Below, one piece after another: positions 53,539 through 62,782 of a DNA stretch of 64,000 bases. Source of the DNA: Bradyrhizobium sediminis (lineage in GTDB: Bacteria; Pseudomonadota; Alphaproteobacteria; Rhizobiales; Xanthobacteraceae). The notes below the pieces were generated by a model. That model was not told the origin of the DNA. It did not search any database and was given only the letters and a program-made list of their open reading frames with translations. The stretch spans positions 4,164,501-4,228,500 of the forward strand of contig NZ_CP076134.1 of NCBI RefSeq assembly GCF_018736085.1, in the 5' to 3' direction. Numbering within the stretch: position 1 is the first letter of the stretch; each line of letters starts with the position of its first letter. Both the position numbers and the translations under genes were made by a program.

Positions 53539-56500
53539 ATGACGCTGATGCAGGTCGGGTTGGACGACAAGTACCGGCTCGAGGCCAAGCGGATCTACCT
53601 TTCCGGAACCCAGGCGCTGGTGCGGTTGCCGATGCTGCAGCGCGAACGCGACCGCATCCAGGGTCTCAACACCGCCGGATTCATCTCCGGCTACCGCGGC
53701 TCGCCGCTCGGCATGTACGACAACGCCTTGTGGCGCGCCAAACCGTTCCTGCAGTCGCACGATATCGCTTTCGTCCCCGGACTAAACGAGGACCTTGCGG
53801 CAACAGCGGTCTGGGGCAGCCAGCAGGTCGGACTGTTTCCCGGCGCCAAGGTCGATGGTGTGTTCGGCATCTGGTACGGCAAGGGGCCCGGCGTGGATCG
53901 CTCGGCCGATGCGCTGAAGCATGCCAATTCGGCAGGCTCGGCACGGCATGGCGGGGTGCTGGCGCTGGCCGGCGACGATCATGGCTGCCAATCCTCCACG
54001 CTCGCGCACCAGAGCGAACAGATCTTTGCCGCAGCCCTGATGCCGATCCTCAATCCGGCGACGCTGCAGGACTACCTCGATCTCGGAACCTACGGCTTTG
54101 CGCTGTCCCGCTTCTCCGGCTGCTGGGTCGGCTTCAAGGCGATCTCGGAAACCGTCGAGAGTTCGGCCTCGATCTACAGCGATCCGTCCCGCATTCAGGT
54201 CGTATTGCCGACGGACTTCGAAATGCCGCCGGGCGGATTGAACATCCGATGGCCCGATCCACCGCTCGAAGCGGAGCGGCGGCTGCACGGTGCGAAAATG
54301 GCGGCCGTCGCAGCCTTTGCGCGCGCCAACCAGCTCGACCGCGTCGTGCTCGACAGCAAGCCGGCACGGCTCGGCATCGTCGCGACCGGCAAAGCCTATC
54401 TGGATTTGCGGCAGGCGATGGCCGACCTCGGAATCAGCGAGCGCGACGCCCAGGAGATCGGCCTTCGCATCTACAAGGTCGCGATGACCTGGCCGCTGGA
54501 AGAGAGCGGCGCGAAACGTTTTGCCGAAGGCCTGCAGGACGTGCTGGTGGTCGAGGAAAAGCGCGGCTTCATCGAAGATCAGCTGGTGCGCATTCTCTAC
54601 AACATGGACGCCTCGAGGCGTCCGTCGGTGGTCGGCAAGCGCGACGAATCCGGCGCCGTGCTGCTGCCGAGCGAGGGCGAGCTGACGCCGACCATGGTCG
54701 CCGCAGCCCTGGTCTCGCGCCTGCGCCGCCTCGGTCACCAAAGTCCGGCTCTGGAACAGCGGCTGGCGCGGCTCGAAGCCTTCGAACACCCGGCGACGAT
54801 GCGCGCGCCGCTGGCGCTGCAGCGGACGCCGTATTTCTGTTCGGGTTGCCCGCACAACACCTCCACCAAGGTGCCGGAGGGCAGCCGCGCGATGGCCGGC
54901 ATCGGCTGTCACGGCATGGCGCTGTCGATTCCGAGCCGCCGCACCGCGACCATCTCGCATATGGGCGCCGAGGGCGTGAACTGGATCGGCCAGGCGCCGT
55001 TCACCTCGGAGCCGCACATCTTCCAGAATCTCGGCGACGGCACCTACACCCATTCGGGCCTGCTGGCGCTGCGGGCGGCCTCGGCCTCTGGCGTCAGCAT
55101 CACCTACAAGATCCTCTACAACGACGCCGTCGCCATGACCGGCGGGCAGCCCGCCGAGGGCGGCCTCACCGTCTCGCAGATCGCCCATCAGGTCTGGGCC
55201 GAAGGCGCCAAGCGCGTCGCGGTCGTCTCGGACGATCCGGCGAAATACCCGGGCAGGGATTACTTCCCGCAAGGCGCCACGGTGCACCACCGCCGCGAGC
55301 TCGACCAGGTTCAGCGCGAGCTGCGCGAGGTCAAGGGTCTCACCGTTCTGATCTACGACCAGACCTGCGCCGCCGAGAAGCGCCGCCGCCGCAAGCGCGG
55401 CCTCTATCCGGATCCGCCGAAGCGGGTCTTCATCAACGATCTCGTCTGCGAGGGCTGCGGCGATTGCTCGCAGACCTCCAATTGCGTGTCGGTGCAGCCG
55501 CTCGATACCGAATTCGGGCGCAAGCGGCAGATCGACCAATCGAACTGCAACAAGGACTATTCCTGCGTCGAGGGATTTTGCCCGAGCTTCGTCACCGTCC
55601 ATGGCGGCACGCTGAAGAAAGCGGAAACCTCCGCGGTCGATTCAGGCCAGCTGTTCGCCGACCTTCCGCTGCCGCCGCGGCGCGAACTGGACGGGCCATA
55701 CAACATCCTCGTCACCGGCATCGGCGGCACCGGGGTCATCACCATCGGCGCGCTTCTGGGCATGGCCGCCCATCTCGACGGCCGCGGCTGTTCGGCGCTG
55801 GACTTCACCGGGCTATCGCAGAAGAACGGCGCCGTGATGAGCCATGTCCGGATCGCACCGGCTCCGGAGGACATCGCCACGGTGCGGATCGCCTCTGGTG
55901 GCGCCGACCTCATTCTCGGCTGCGACATCGTGGTTTCCGCCAACGACACCGCGCTCAGCCGTGTCGAACGCGGCGCGACCCGGGCCATCGTCAACGCCGA
56001 CCTGCAGCCGACCGCAAGCTTCGTGATGAATCCCGATATCGATTTCGAGATGAATGCGATGCAGAGCGCGCTGCGCGAGGCTATCGGCGACAGGAATCTC
56101 GACATCCTCGACGCCACCGGCATCGCGTCGGCCCTGATGGGCGACAGCATCGCCACCAATTCGTTCCTGCTCGGCTATGCCTTCCAGAAGGGCACCATTC
56201 CGCTTTCGCTGGAAGCTATCCTGCGCGCCATCGAGATCAACGGCGCCGCGATCGAGATGAACAAGCAGGCATTCTCCTGGGGCAGGCTGGCGGCGCACGA
56301 TCTCGCCCGCGTTCGCAACGTCATCCAGTTCCGGTCTCGCGCCGCGGCGCCGGCAACCCGGACGCTGGATGAATCGATCGCCTACCGGGCCAAGTTCCTG
56401 AGCGCGTATCAGGATCAGTCCTACGCCGACCGCTATCTCGCAGCCGTCGCCCGGGTTCGCAACGCTGAAACCAGGGCCGCGCCCGGTTCCAGCGAACTCA

Positions 56501-57018
56501 CCGAGGCGGTGGCGAAAAACCTCTTCAAGCTGATGGCCTACAAGGACGAATACGAGGTGGCGCGACTCTACACCGACGGCTCCTTCGCCGCGAATCTCGG
56601 CGAGAAATTCGACGGCAACGTCCGCCTCAAATTTCATCTCGCCCCGCCCGTCTTCGCGCACCGCGACAAGGCAACCGGCCATCTGCTGAAGAAGGAGTAT
56701 GGTGGCTGGATGATCCACGCGTTCCGGCTGCTGGCGCGGCTCAAATTCCTGCGCGGCACGGCGTTCGATCCGTTCGGCTACACCGCCGAGCGGAAAACCG
56801 AACGCAAGCTGATCGACGACTACCTCGCGATGATCGAGCAGCGCTCCGCAAATCTGAAGGGCGAGCAGATTCCGGTGCTGGCCAGACTGGCGCGGCTTCC
56901 GGAAACGATCCGCGGCTATGGCCACATCAAGGAACAGAGCATCGGCAAGGCGCTGGCCGAGAAGGCGCGGCTGGAAGCGGAGCTGGAAAACAGCCGCTTT
57001 GCGGTCGCCGCCGAATAG
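53539..57018 (+). CDS. fused indolepyruvate:ferredoxin oxidoreductase
   Basis: A 1159-residue fusion of IorA- and IorB-like parts. N-terminal pyrimidine-binding domain (FISGYRGSPLGMYDNALW) and a ThDP domain with YFCSGCPHNTSTKVPEGS are followed by a ferredoxin-type cluster (C637, C640, C643, C649 in CEGCGDCSQTSNC). A gamma domain (GIGGTGVITIGALLG) and a C-terminal DUF6537 region follow. It oxidises aryl pyruvates to acyl-CoA with reduction of ferredoxin. The ATG at 53539 is preceded by CGGAG. Reduced ferredoxin could feed the Ehr complex (inference). Confidence 0.9.
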   Translation: MTLMQVGLDDKYRLEAKRIYLSGTQALVRLPMLQRERDRIQGLNTAGFISGYRGSPLGMYDNALWRAKPFLQSHDIAFVPGLNEDLAATAVWGSQQVGLFPGAKVDGVFGIWYGKGPGVDRSADALKHANSAGSARHGGVLALAGDDHGCQSSTLAHQSEQIFAAALMPILNPATLQDYLDLGTYGFALSRFSGCWVGFKAISETVESSASIYSDPSRIQVVLPTDFEMPPGGLNIRWPDPPLEAERRLHGAKMAAVAAFARANQLDRVVLDSKPARLGIVATGKAYLDLRQAMADLGISERDAQEIGLRIYKVAMTWPLEESGAKRFAEGLQDVLVVEEKRGFIEDQLVRILYNMDASRRPSVVGKRDESGAVLLPSEGELTPTMVAAALVSRLRRLGHQSPALEQRLARLEAFEHPATMRAPLALQRTPYFCSGCPHNTSTKVPEGSRAMAGIGCHGMALSIPSRRTATISHMGAEGVNWIGQAPFTSEPHIFQNLGDGTYTHSGLLALRAASASGVSITYKILYNDAVAMTGGQPAEGGLTVSQIAHQVWAEGAKRVAVVSDDPAKYPGRDYFPQGATVHHRRELDQVQRELREVKGLTVLIYDQTCAAEKRRRRKRGLYPDPPKRVFINDLVCEGCGDCSQTSNCVSVQPLDTEFGRKRQIDQSNCNKDYSCVEGFCPSFVTVHGGTLKKAETSAVDSGQLFADLPLPPRRELDGPYNILVTGIGGTGVITIGALLGMAAHLDGRGCSALDFTGLSQKNGAVMSHVRIAPAPEDIATVRIASGGADLILGCDIVVSANDTALSRVERGATRAIVNADLQPTASFVMNPDIDFEMNAMQSALREAIGDRNLDILDATGIASALMGDSIATNSFLLGYAFQKGTIPLSLEAILRAIEINGAAIEMNKQAFSWGRLAAHDLARVRNVIQFRSRAAAPATRTLDESIAYRAKFLSAYQDQSYADRYLAAVARVRNAETRAAPGSSELTEAVAKNLFKLMAYKDEYEVARLYTDGSFAANLGEKFDGNVRLKFHLAPPVFAHRDKATGHLLKKEYGGWMIHAFRLLARLKFLRGTAFDPFGYTAERKTERKLIDDYLAMIEQRSANLKGEQIPVLARLARLPETIRGYGHIKEQSIGKALAEKARLEAELENSRFAVAAE

Positions 57019-57060
57019 TCCCGCGGCGGGCGCGCAACGCCTGCGGCCGTGTGGGCGCGG

Positions 57061-57960
57061 CTAGCCTTCGGCCGACAACGCCGGTTCGGCCTCGGCGGCA
57101 AGAAAGCCCTCGAGGGCCTTCAGGACTTCCTCGGGCTTGTCGTGCTGCAGCCAGTGCGCCGCGCCTTCGATCCGCACCAGTTCGGCCTGCCGGAAATGCC
57201 CGAGCACCCCGGCGGTCGCCGGATCGGGCAGGAAGCTCTCGCTGCCCGAGACCAGCAGGGTCGGGCACGCGATGCGCGACCACAGCGCGACGTAGTCTTC
57301 CAGCGACAGCCGGTACGGCGCACGGGCGCGCAGATAGGGATCGAACTTCCAGCTGTATCTGCCGTCGGCATCCTGCTTCAGCGCGTGGGTGGCCAGATGC
57401 ATCGCCTGCTCGCGCGTCAGCCTGGCATTGCGCGCCTGGATTCGATCGGCGCCATCGGCCACCGAAGCGTAGCGATGCGCCTTTCGCTGCGCCGTCTTGT
57501 CGAGATCGGATACCCATTCGGCGATCCGCACGTCGATCGGCTTGACTTTTCTCGCCGGAAAATTGGTCACGCCGTCGAGCACGACCAACCGCGATACTTG
57601 TTCCGGAAAGGCCCCGGCATAGGCCAGGCTGACCATGCCTCCCATCGAATGGCCGACGAGCGCGAATTTTTCCAGCCCCTCGGACTTCACCAGGCATCTC
57701 AGATCGTAGACGTGATCGGCCAGGCTGTAGCTGCTGCCCGTCGCCCACTCGGAATCGCCATGCCCGCGGAGATCGGGAGCGATGACATGAAATCTCCCCC
57801 TCAGCGCGCGGGCCAGATGATCCCAGCTGCGGGATTGATCGAGGCCGCCGTGAACGAGGATCAGCGGCGGCGCCGACGGGTTGCCCCAGTCGGTGTAGTG
57901 AAGCCGAAGTCCCTGAGACCTGTAATAGCGCGCTTGCGGAGCGTCCGGTGCTGTATCCAT
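57061..57960 (-). CDS. alpha/beta-fold hydrolase
   Basis: A 299-residue hydrolase with the oxyanion HGG at 37-39 (LILVHGGLDQSRSW), DLRGHGDS, the nucleophile S105 in LVGHSMGGMVSLAYAG and a late His (EGAAHWLQHDKPEEV). Likely a carboxylesterase or haloalkane-dehalogenase-like enzyme; the substrate cannot be decided. Convergent with the oxidoreductase gene, 42 nt apart. Confidence 0.88.
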   Translation of the reverse strand: MDTAPDAPQARYYRSQGLRLHYTDWGNPSAPPLILVHGGLDQSRSWDHLARALRGRFHVIAPDLRGHGDSEWATGSSYSLADHVYDLRCLVKSEGLEKFALVGHSMGGMVSLAYAGAFPEQVSRLVVLDGVTNFPARKVKPIDVRIAEWVSDLDKTAQRKAHRYASVADGADRIQARNARLTREQAMHLATHALKQDADGRYSWKFDPYLRARAPYRLSLEDYVALWSRIACPTLLVSGSESFLPDPATAGVLGHFRQAELVRIEGAAHWLQHDKPEEVLKALEGFLAAEAEPALSAEG

Positions 57961-58075
57961 GGCGCCTACTTAAAGGCTGGCCCCGCGCAGGTCCAGTATT
58001 CCGGAAGCGAGCCCATGCGGGACAACGTCCCTGAGCATGGAGATCGGAAACGCCGGCCTTCCGGTCAAACGGGAC

Positions 58076-59308
58076 TTAGTGTCCGCTCAGAACCAGGGTC
58101 TTGACCGGAAGCAGCAGAGCCTGGATGCGTAACAACATCGCATGCACGATGCCGACGGCGTCCACGGCATGCAACACAAAACGCTTGAACGCGCCGGTTT
58201 CCTTTGCGGCAATCAGCTCGTGGTTGCTGGTATAGGCATTGACGATGCAACTGCTCCCCGGCGTAACGTCCTCGAGACCGCCTTTATAGATCGGCTCCAT
58301 GAACGCGAGAATGGTGCCCGGAGCCAACACTTGCCGCGCGTCGAGCAGTTGCTCGCCACCCCTGAACTGGCCCGCGGCGATGTAATTCTGTACGCCCGTC
58401 ACCACCATCGGAATGACGGTCCACGGCTTTGAAATGCATACCGCCTCGGCGACCATTCCAACCTTCATGACCTGCGCCTCGATTTGTCCAAACCCTGCCG
58501 AAAGGGTTCGCTCTCCCGCACCGTCGGGAATGAGAATGCCGGCAGACCGCATCACCGGATTGACGACATCTCCCGCGCGCAAGGTGAACTGCTCGACGCG
58601 GCCTGCGACTCCCGCGCGAATATAGGTCTTGTCCAGATCCACCTGGGCTTCGGCGAGCGCCGCCTGCGCGCTTGCTTTCTCAGCGGGCAGAAGTGCGGTC
58701 AGGCGGATCGACGCCGATTGCTTCGAAGCCGTTGCGGAATCGAGGGCGCCCTGGCGGCCCGCGAGCAGCACCTCGAGCTTCTCGATGTCACGCTGCGGGA
58801 CGATGCCGGGACTACGTTTTTGCAGTTCCCGCTTGACGTCGAGCTCATCCGAAGCCTGCTGATAGTCGCCCTTCGCTTGCTGGATCTGTCCGTCCGCCTT
58901 GAGAACATCCGCCTGCGCGGCCAGCAGAGCGGCATCCACTTCGGCAATCTTGCGCCGGGCCGTTTCCAGCGCGGCCTCCTGCTTTGTACTGTCCAGCTTG
59001 AAGATCACGTCACCCTTCTTGACGGGAGCGCTGAAGTCAACGTGAACCTCCGACACCCGGCCGTTGATCTCGGGAACGATGGGAACGGTCCTGAAGAACA
59101 AGGTAGCGGTCGTGGTTGACGGGTGAAAATAGAAGATGACCGTGATCAGGGCGACAGTCAGCATCAAGCAGGCGATGATGCCAAACCTCAGTTCAAACCA
59201 CACCGAATAGAGCGTGATCTCGTGGCCGAGACGCTTTCCCTGCCGATAACGGCGATAGAGATAGTCCGGAAAGATGGTCAGCAGGGAGCAGAGAAGCAGC
59301 TCAAGCAT
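58076..59308 (-). CDS. HlyD-family membrane-fusion protein
   Basis: A 410-residue periplasmic adaptor. One membrane helix near the N terminus (FGIIACLMLTVALITVIFYF) precedes a barrel-sandwich hybrid / lipoyl segment (INGRVSEVHVDFSAPVKKGD) and a long alpha-hairpin (about 110-210). The beta-barrel (AGVAGRVEQFTLRAGDVVNP) follows. The start at ATG 59308 overlaps the upstream gene's stop by 8 nt; the longer frame from 59410 has no support. No outer-membrane or pump gene is adjacent, so this is a YibH-like type acting with the small upstream membrane protein. Confidence 0.85.
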   Translation of the reverse strand: MLELLLCSLLTIFPDYLYRRYRQGKRLGHEITLYSVWFELRFGIIACLMLTVALITVIFYFHPSTTTATLFFRTVPIVPEINGRVSEVHVDFSAPVKKGDVIFKLDSTKQEAALETARRKIAEVDAALLAAQADVLKADGQIQQAKGDYQQASDELDVKRELQKRSPGIVPQRDIEKLEVLLAGRQGALDSATASKQSASIRLTALLPAEKASAQAALAEAQVDLDKTYIRAGVAGRVEQFTLRAGDVVNPVMRSAGILIPDGAGERTLSAGFGQIEAQVMKVGMVAEAVCISKPWTVIPMVVTGVQNYIAAGQFRGGEQLLDARQVLAPGTILAFMEPIYKGGLEDVTPGSSCIVNAYTSNHELIAAKETGAFKRFVLHAVDAVGIVHAMLLRIQALLLPVKTLVLSGH

Positions 59309-59759
59309 GGCCCTGCACCTCGCTATTGCCGGCGCCGACTTTCGTCTCCGGCCCTTCCGCGGCAACCACGTGAATGGCGCTTTCGCCGACCTTCTCCGCC
59401 GCTCCGTCACCGGGCGGTACGCCCGCCATTTTCTCGACCGACCCCGCGATTCTGCGCAGCGGCGTGCCGAAATCGGGCAAATCGATCATGGCAAGAAACA
59501 GCCCGATTACCCAAAAAATGTGCATATGCGTGAAGAGCGCGAGCAAGCCCAGTACAGCCACGATTTCGAATTGCAGCTTCTGTGACCTGTGCGCCATCCG
59601 CTCCGGCAAAGTGTGCAAATGCAGATAGAAATTGCCGACCGCCAGAACGGCACCGATCAGAACGATACCGACCACTACCATCAGGACATCGGTATCGCCC
59701 GGAGCCGTTATGAAGCTCGGGAGATGATGGGTAGCGGTTGGATGAAGCGGCTCGCTCAC
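59301..59759 (-). CDS. DUF3302/YibI-like inner membrane protein
   Basis: A 152-residue protein from GTG 59759 (GGAG upstream). Two hydrophobic helices (MVVVGIVLIGAVLAVGNFYL and IVAVLGLLALFTHMHIFWVI) flank LHTLPERMAHRSQKLQ, a pattern like DUF3302 (YiaW/YibI), which partners an HlyD protein. A soluble Gly/Ala-rich tail follows. Translation is coupled to the HlyD gene. DUF3302 membership is judged from motif similarity and context only. Confidence 0.6.
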   Translation of the reverse strand: MSEPLHPTATHHLPSFITAPGDTDVLMVVVGIVLIGAVLAVGNFYLHLHTLPERMAHRSQKLQFEIVAVLGLLALFTHMHIFWVIGLFLAMIDLPDFGTPLRRIAGSVEKMAGVPPGDGAAEKVGESAIHVVAAEGPETKVGAGNSEVQGHA

Positions 59760-59870
59760 TCAGTTCTCCATTGCGGGATGCCGTCGCAGAACAGGAGACC
59801 GTACTTCTACCAGAAATCCGTACAACGCATCAGGGCCGTCGATCCAGATTTTCCGATACCAGTCGGGTAA

Positions 59871-60188
59871 TCAGTTTCCGGCCTGAACTTGCTCCAGGGC
59901 GAAGCGATAGAATTCGTCCATCCTGGCGGCGATCAGCTGTTGCGAAATCCCCTTTGGCGCGAGATCTTTCGACACCTTGAGCAAAGTGTCCTCGTCGCGC
60001 TGGTTTGCCAGATCCGCGGTGACCAGCTCACTGGCGTAGGCCCTGGCCGCATCGCCGGCGAGGCCGAGTTGTCCGGCAGCCCAATCGCCGAGCAGCTTGT
60101 TGCGCCTTGCCGTCGCCTTGAACCTGATTTCCTCGTCGTGGACGAACTTGTTCTCAAAGCCCTGCTCACGTTTGTCGAAGGTGGTCAT
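59871..60188 (-). CDS. ATPase inhibitor subunit zeta (DUF1476)
   Basis: A 105-residue alphaproteobacterial zeta subunit, which blocks F1F0-ATP synthase rotation in the hydrolytic direction. The sequence MTTFDKREQGFENKFVHDEE, FKATARRNKLLGDWAAGQLG and LLKVSKDLAPKGISQQLI is typical of the family. It lies 67 nt downstream of atpC on the same strand, a natural pairing of inhibitor and regulatory subunit. Confidence 0.93.
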   Translation of the reverse strand: MTTFDKREQGFENKFVHDEEIRFKATARRNKLLGDWAAGQLGLAGDAARAYASELVTADLANQRDEDTLLKVSKDLAPKGISQQLIAARMDEFYRFALEQVQAGN

Positions 60189-60255
60189 GATCGTGGTCCT
60201 CGATTGTCTCCAGATCCATCATGCCTTCTCGCGGCTCCCTGCCCCCGCGGTCTGT

Positions 60256-60666
60256 TCAGAACGCCGCCGTCGTAGCCAGACTCGTGTGGATAGACTTGTA
60301 ATGGTCTAGCAGCGCGACCGCGCGATCGAGTTCATCGCCGGCCGACTTGCTCGCGAGCCCCTCCTGCATCTCCTCGATCGTCGCCTTGAATCCGGCCAGA
60401 TCGAAGTCGTCGACTGTTACAGCGCTTTCCGCAAGGATGGTGAGTTCGCCTCGCGAAAATTCGGCGAGGCCTCCCAGCACGACGAAGCTGTCGCGGACGC
60501 TTCCGGCGATCGCCGTCACGATCCCCGGACGGAGCGTGGCGACAACAGGTGCGTGGCCGGCAAGGACACCGAAATCGCCCTCCACCCCGGGCAGGTCGAC
60601 CTGATCGGCCTGGCCTGCGAACAACAGCCTTTCCGGCGATACAAGGCTCAGCTGGAAGGTTGCCAC
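60256..60666 (-). CDS. atpC: F1F0 ATP synthase epsilon subunit, orphan copy
   Basis: A 136-residue AtpC starting at GTG 60666. The family motif LPGVEGDFGVLAGHAPVVATL and the ELTILAESAVT part of the beta sandwich are present, and then the C-terminal helical hairpin. Unlike the usual operon, no atpD, atpG or atpA lies upstream; the next gene on this strand is an unrelated secreted protein. It may be a second copy dedicated to the zeta gene next to it, or the only copy moved away from its operon. Confidence 0.9.
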   Translation of the reverse strand: MATFQLSLVSPERLLFAGQADQVDLPGVEGDFGVLAGHAPVVATLRPGIVTAIAGSVRDSFVVLGGLAEFSRGELTILAESAVTVDDFDLAGFKATIEEMQEGLASKSAGDELDRAVALLDHYKSIHTSLATTAAF

Positions 60667-60789
60667 TGCGCGCTCCGCACAACTCCAGGAAAAATCATAT
60701 TGCTAGCAAGTGTTCAGCGTCGGGGCACCCGTCAAGGGCCAAAATACGCTGTTGCGCCGAATCGGCGGCGGCCGCGCTTGCGAGATGGA

Positions 60790-61149
60790 CTATCTGCGGC
60801 GCCGGGCCGGTGGCGGCAGCGGCAGTCCGAGGTCGCGCTGCCAGATCGTCCCGTTATCGAACTGGATCAGCATGCCGTCCGGCGAATAGACCGCGCCCTG
60901 GTTCTGGTTCTCGACCCAGATCCGGGTCGCCGGCGCAAACCAGTCGGGCCAAGCACGGGAAGGCTCGCCCGCCTCATTCAACAGATTCAGTTGGGGGCCG
61001 TTTTGGGTGATGAAGGCCTGATAGCCGACGAGGCCTTGCCGGCACATCTGGACGCATTTGTAGGTGCCGGTCAGGTTGATCGATTGCGCCGACGCTCCGG
61101 TTGCGGCGACAGCGGCCAGCAAACCAAATGCCAATGAAACCGTTCTCAT
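60790..61149 (-). CDS. small secreted hypothetical protein
   Basis: A 119-residue protein with signal peptide MRTVSLAFGLLAAVAATGASA and a mature region opening INLTGTYKCVQMCRQGLVGY, with paired cysteines and a beta-rich pattern (GAVYSPDGMLIQFDNGTIWQ). Similar small proteins occur in Bradyrhizobium as uncharacterised exported proteins. ATG 61149 with GGAG 8 nt upstream; an ATG two codons earlier is also possible. Confidence 0.6.
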   Translation of the reverse strand: MRTVSLAFGLLAAVAATGASAQSINLTGTYKCVQMCRQGLVGYQAFITQNGPQLNLLNEAGEPSRAWPDWFAPATRIWVENQNQGAVYSPDGMLIQFDNGTIWQRDLGLPLPPPARRRR

Positions 61150-61309
61150 GAACATCACTCCACTGTTGGTCTCGATTTCTTGGTAGCCGCCCCTCCGCCG
61201 CCCCCTGTTGATCTGTGTCAAGCGAACCCGCCTCGGCACGGACCGGGCGGGCGACGCGATACTTGATCTGGGTCAGGCCGGCGCAGCCGCACCCCGATAC
61301 AAAAATGTC

Positions 61310-61741
61310 ATGAGCGCATCGTCCTTTCAGCAGGAAGGCTACGACGAATTCCGCTGGACCATCGCGACCGTGGCGGCGCTGACCTGCTGCGCCGTTCTGC
61401 TCGCTGCGGCCATCGTGGTGACCGCCACCGGCGATCGCTTCGAGTACAGACCGGCGGCGTCGGAACTTTCACGCTATGACGATGAACTCGTTCGGTCCTT
61501 CGAAGCGCTGCAGGCCACTGAGGCCGCGAGAAATCTTTCGCCGCGCAGCACGGAAAGCCCTCAAACCTCCGGCGCCGCTGTTCCCGAAACAAACGCGAAG
61601 TCTGGTCCCGCAGCCGCCGGCAACCGCAAGGCGGCTGACGCGCCCAAACGGCGGCGGATCGCAGTTCGTCTCAAGAGCCCCTGGTGCACGGGCGTGCTGC
61701 GTTACCAGCCGTTCCGCAGTTGCCGCCCCCGGCCACGATGA
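61310..61741 (+). CDS. single-pass membrane hypothetical protein
   Basis: A 143-residue protein with one membrane helix near the N terminus (WTIATVAALTCCAVLLAAAIVV), a charged segment and a basic C terminus (APKRRRIAVRLKSPWCTG...SCRPRPR). Not recognised. Divergent from the secreted protein gene. Confidence 0.5.
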   Translation: MSASSFQQEGYDEFRWTIATVAALTCCAVLLAAAIVVTATGDRFEYRPAASELSRYDDELVRSFEALQATEAARNLSPRSTESPQTSGAAVPETNAKSGPAAAGNRKAADAPKRRRIAVRLKSPWCTGVLRYQPFRSCRPRPR

Positions 61742-61791
61742 GCGCGGCATGTGCATGGCGAGAACGGTTGATGCCCCTCAAGCAATCCTGC

Positions 61792-62070
61792 CTAGCGAAC
61801 CCCGAGCAGCGAGCGGCGATAGCCGTTGCTGCGCACTTCCTCCAGGCACGCGAAGCTGCCGTTGCTGCCCTGCCCGTAGCGCTTCTGACGCTTGGCGTAA
61901 TAGATACCTTTTCGGAAATCGAGCCACACCACGGTGTCGGCGGGACAATGCCGTTGCGCCTGCGCCTCGTAACGAAACGGCGTCAGCGGCGTCGCGGCAG
62001 CACTATTCGCGCCGCATGCAACCATCAGCACCGTCAGCAGCCCGGCCGTGTGCTTGAGAGAATTCCACAT
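61792..62070 (-). CDS. small secreted hypothetical protein
   Basis: A 92-residue protein with a signal peptide (MWNSLKHTAGLLTVLMVACGANSAAA). The short mature domain contains two cysteines (CPADTVVWLDFRKGIYYAKR and FACLEEVRSNGYRR). The domain starting CPADTVVWLD is a common small exported family in rhizobia with no known function. Start ATG 62070 or GTG 62079. Confidence 0.6.
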   Translation of the reverse strand: MWNSLKHTAGLLTVLMVACGANSAAATPLTPFRYEAQAQRHCPADTVVWLDFRKGIYYAKRQKRYGQGSNGSFACLEEVRSNGYRRSLLGVR

Positions 62071-62135
62071 CGAGAACACCGCCTAAACCCATCGTGAACC
62101 GCCGGTGAGGTTGAGGGGTCAGCCTGACCGCGACT

Positions 62136-62654
62136 TCAATCCTCGGCGGAGGGCTCACTGTCATCCAATCTCTGCATGTTTTCCAGTATCTTGAGCAGGT
62201 AGTGGAGCGCATGCGCAATGTCGTTGATGGAAAAATCCGTGAGTACCTGTTCGTAGTATGCGCGGATTTTCGGCTGAGCCTGAATTTGCCACACGCGACG
62301 CCCCGATGCGGTCATCGTCACCATTCTGGAGCGCCGATCCCGCGAAGCGGTAGCGACTGAGATATGACCGTCCCGCTCCATGCGGCTGATCAGCCCGGCC
62401 AGGCTCTGCCGGGTCACCATGAGGTACTTCGCGAGATCACCGATGCTTATGCCGCTTTGCGCGCCTTCCCGCGACAGCGCCCCCAGTACCGCCCATTGCT
62501 GCGTGGTGAGACCTTCCGCCTCGACCGCCCGGCTCCCCGTTTTATGCAACATATTAGCACATTGATAGAGGCGAAAGAACAGCCTGTTGGCCAATTCCAG
62601 CCTGGTCGCAAGCTCTCCTGATGCTGCTAACGTTAGCTGCCGGCTCTTTGCCAT
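62136..62654 (-). CDS. badR: MarR-family transcriptional regulator BadR
   Basis: A 172-residue winged-helix MarR protein (LTTQQWAVLGALSREGAQSG, DLAKYLMVTRQSLAGLISRM, GHISVATASRDRRSRMVTMT). Its place just upstream of, and divergent from, badH matches the regulator of the cyclohexanecarboxylate genes of R. palustris, which is relieved by a ring-CoA intermediate. ATG 62654 is used; longer starts at 62684 or beyond would overlap the operator. Confidence 0.85.
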   Translation of the reverse strand: MAKSRQLTLAASGELATRLELANRLFFRLYQCANMLHKTGSRAVEAEGLTTQQWAVLGALSREGAQSGISIGDLAKYLMVTRQSLAGLISRMERDGHISVATASRDRRSRMVTMTASGRRVWQIQAQPKIRAYYEQVLTDFSINDIAHALHYLLKILENMQRLDDSEPSAED

Positions 62655-62686
62655 CGCGATTTTCGCTCTTGTGCCTGGATGCATAC

Positions 62687-62706
62687 TATGACAATATATT
62701 GTCATA
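62687..62706. promoter_or_regulatory. perfect 20-bp palindrome, likely BadR operator
   Basis: TATGACAATATATTGTCATA reads the same on both strands, in the short AT-rich gap between the divergent badR and badH genes. Its position and symmetry make it the obvious site for the MarR-type dimer. It is AT-rich against a GC-rich background, so a promoter -10 probably overlaps (TATAAT at 62704-62709). Confidence 0.75.
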
Positions 62707-62782
62707 TAATATGCCGGGATGCAAGGCATTCGGCCTAGACTACGGCTCAGACCGAGAGCCCGGCACAAAAACGGGAGGTGTC

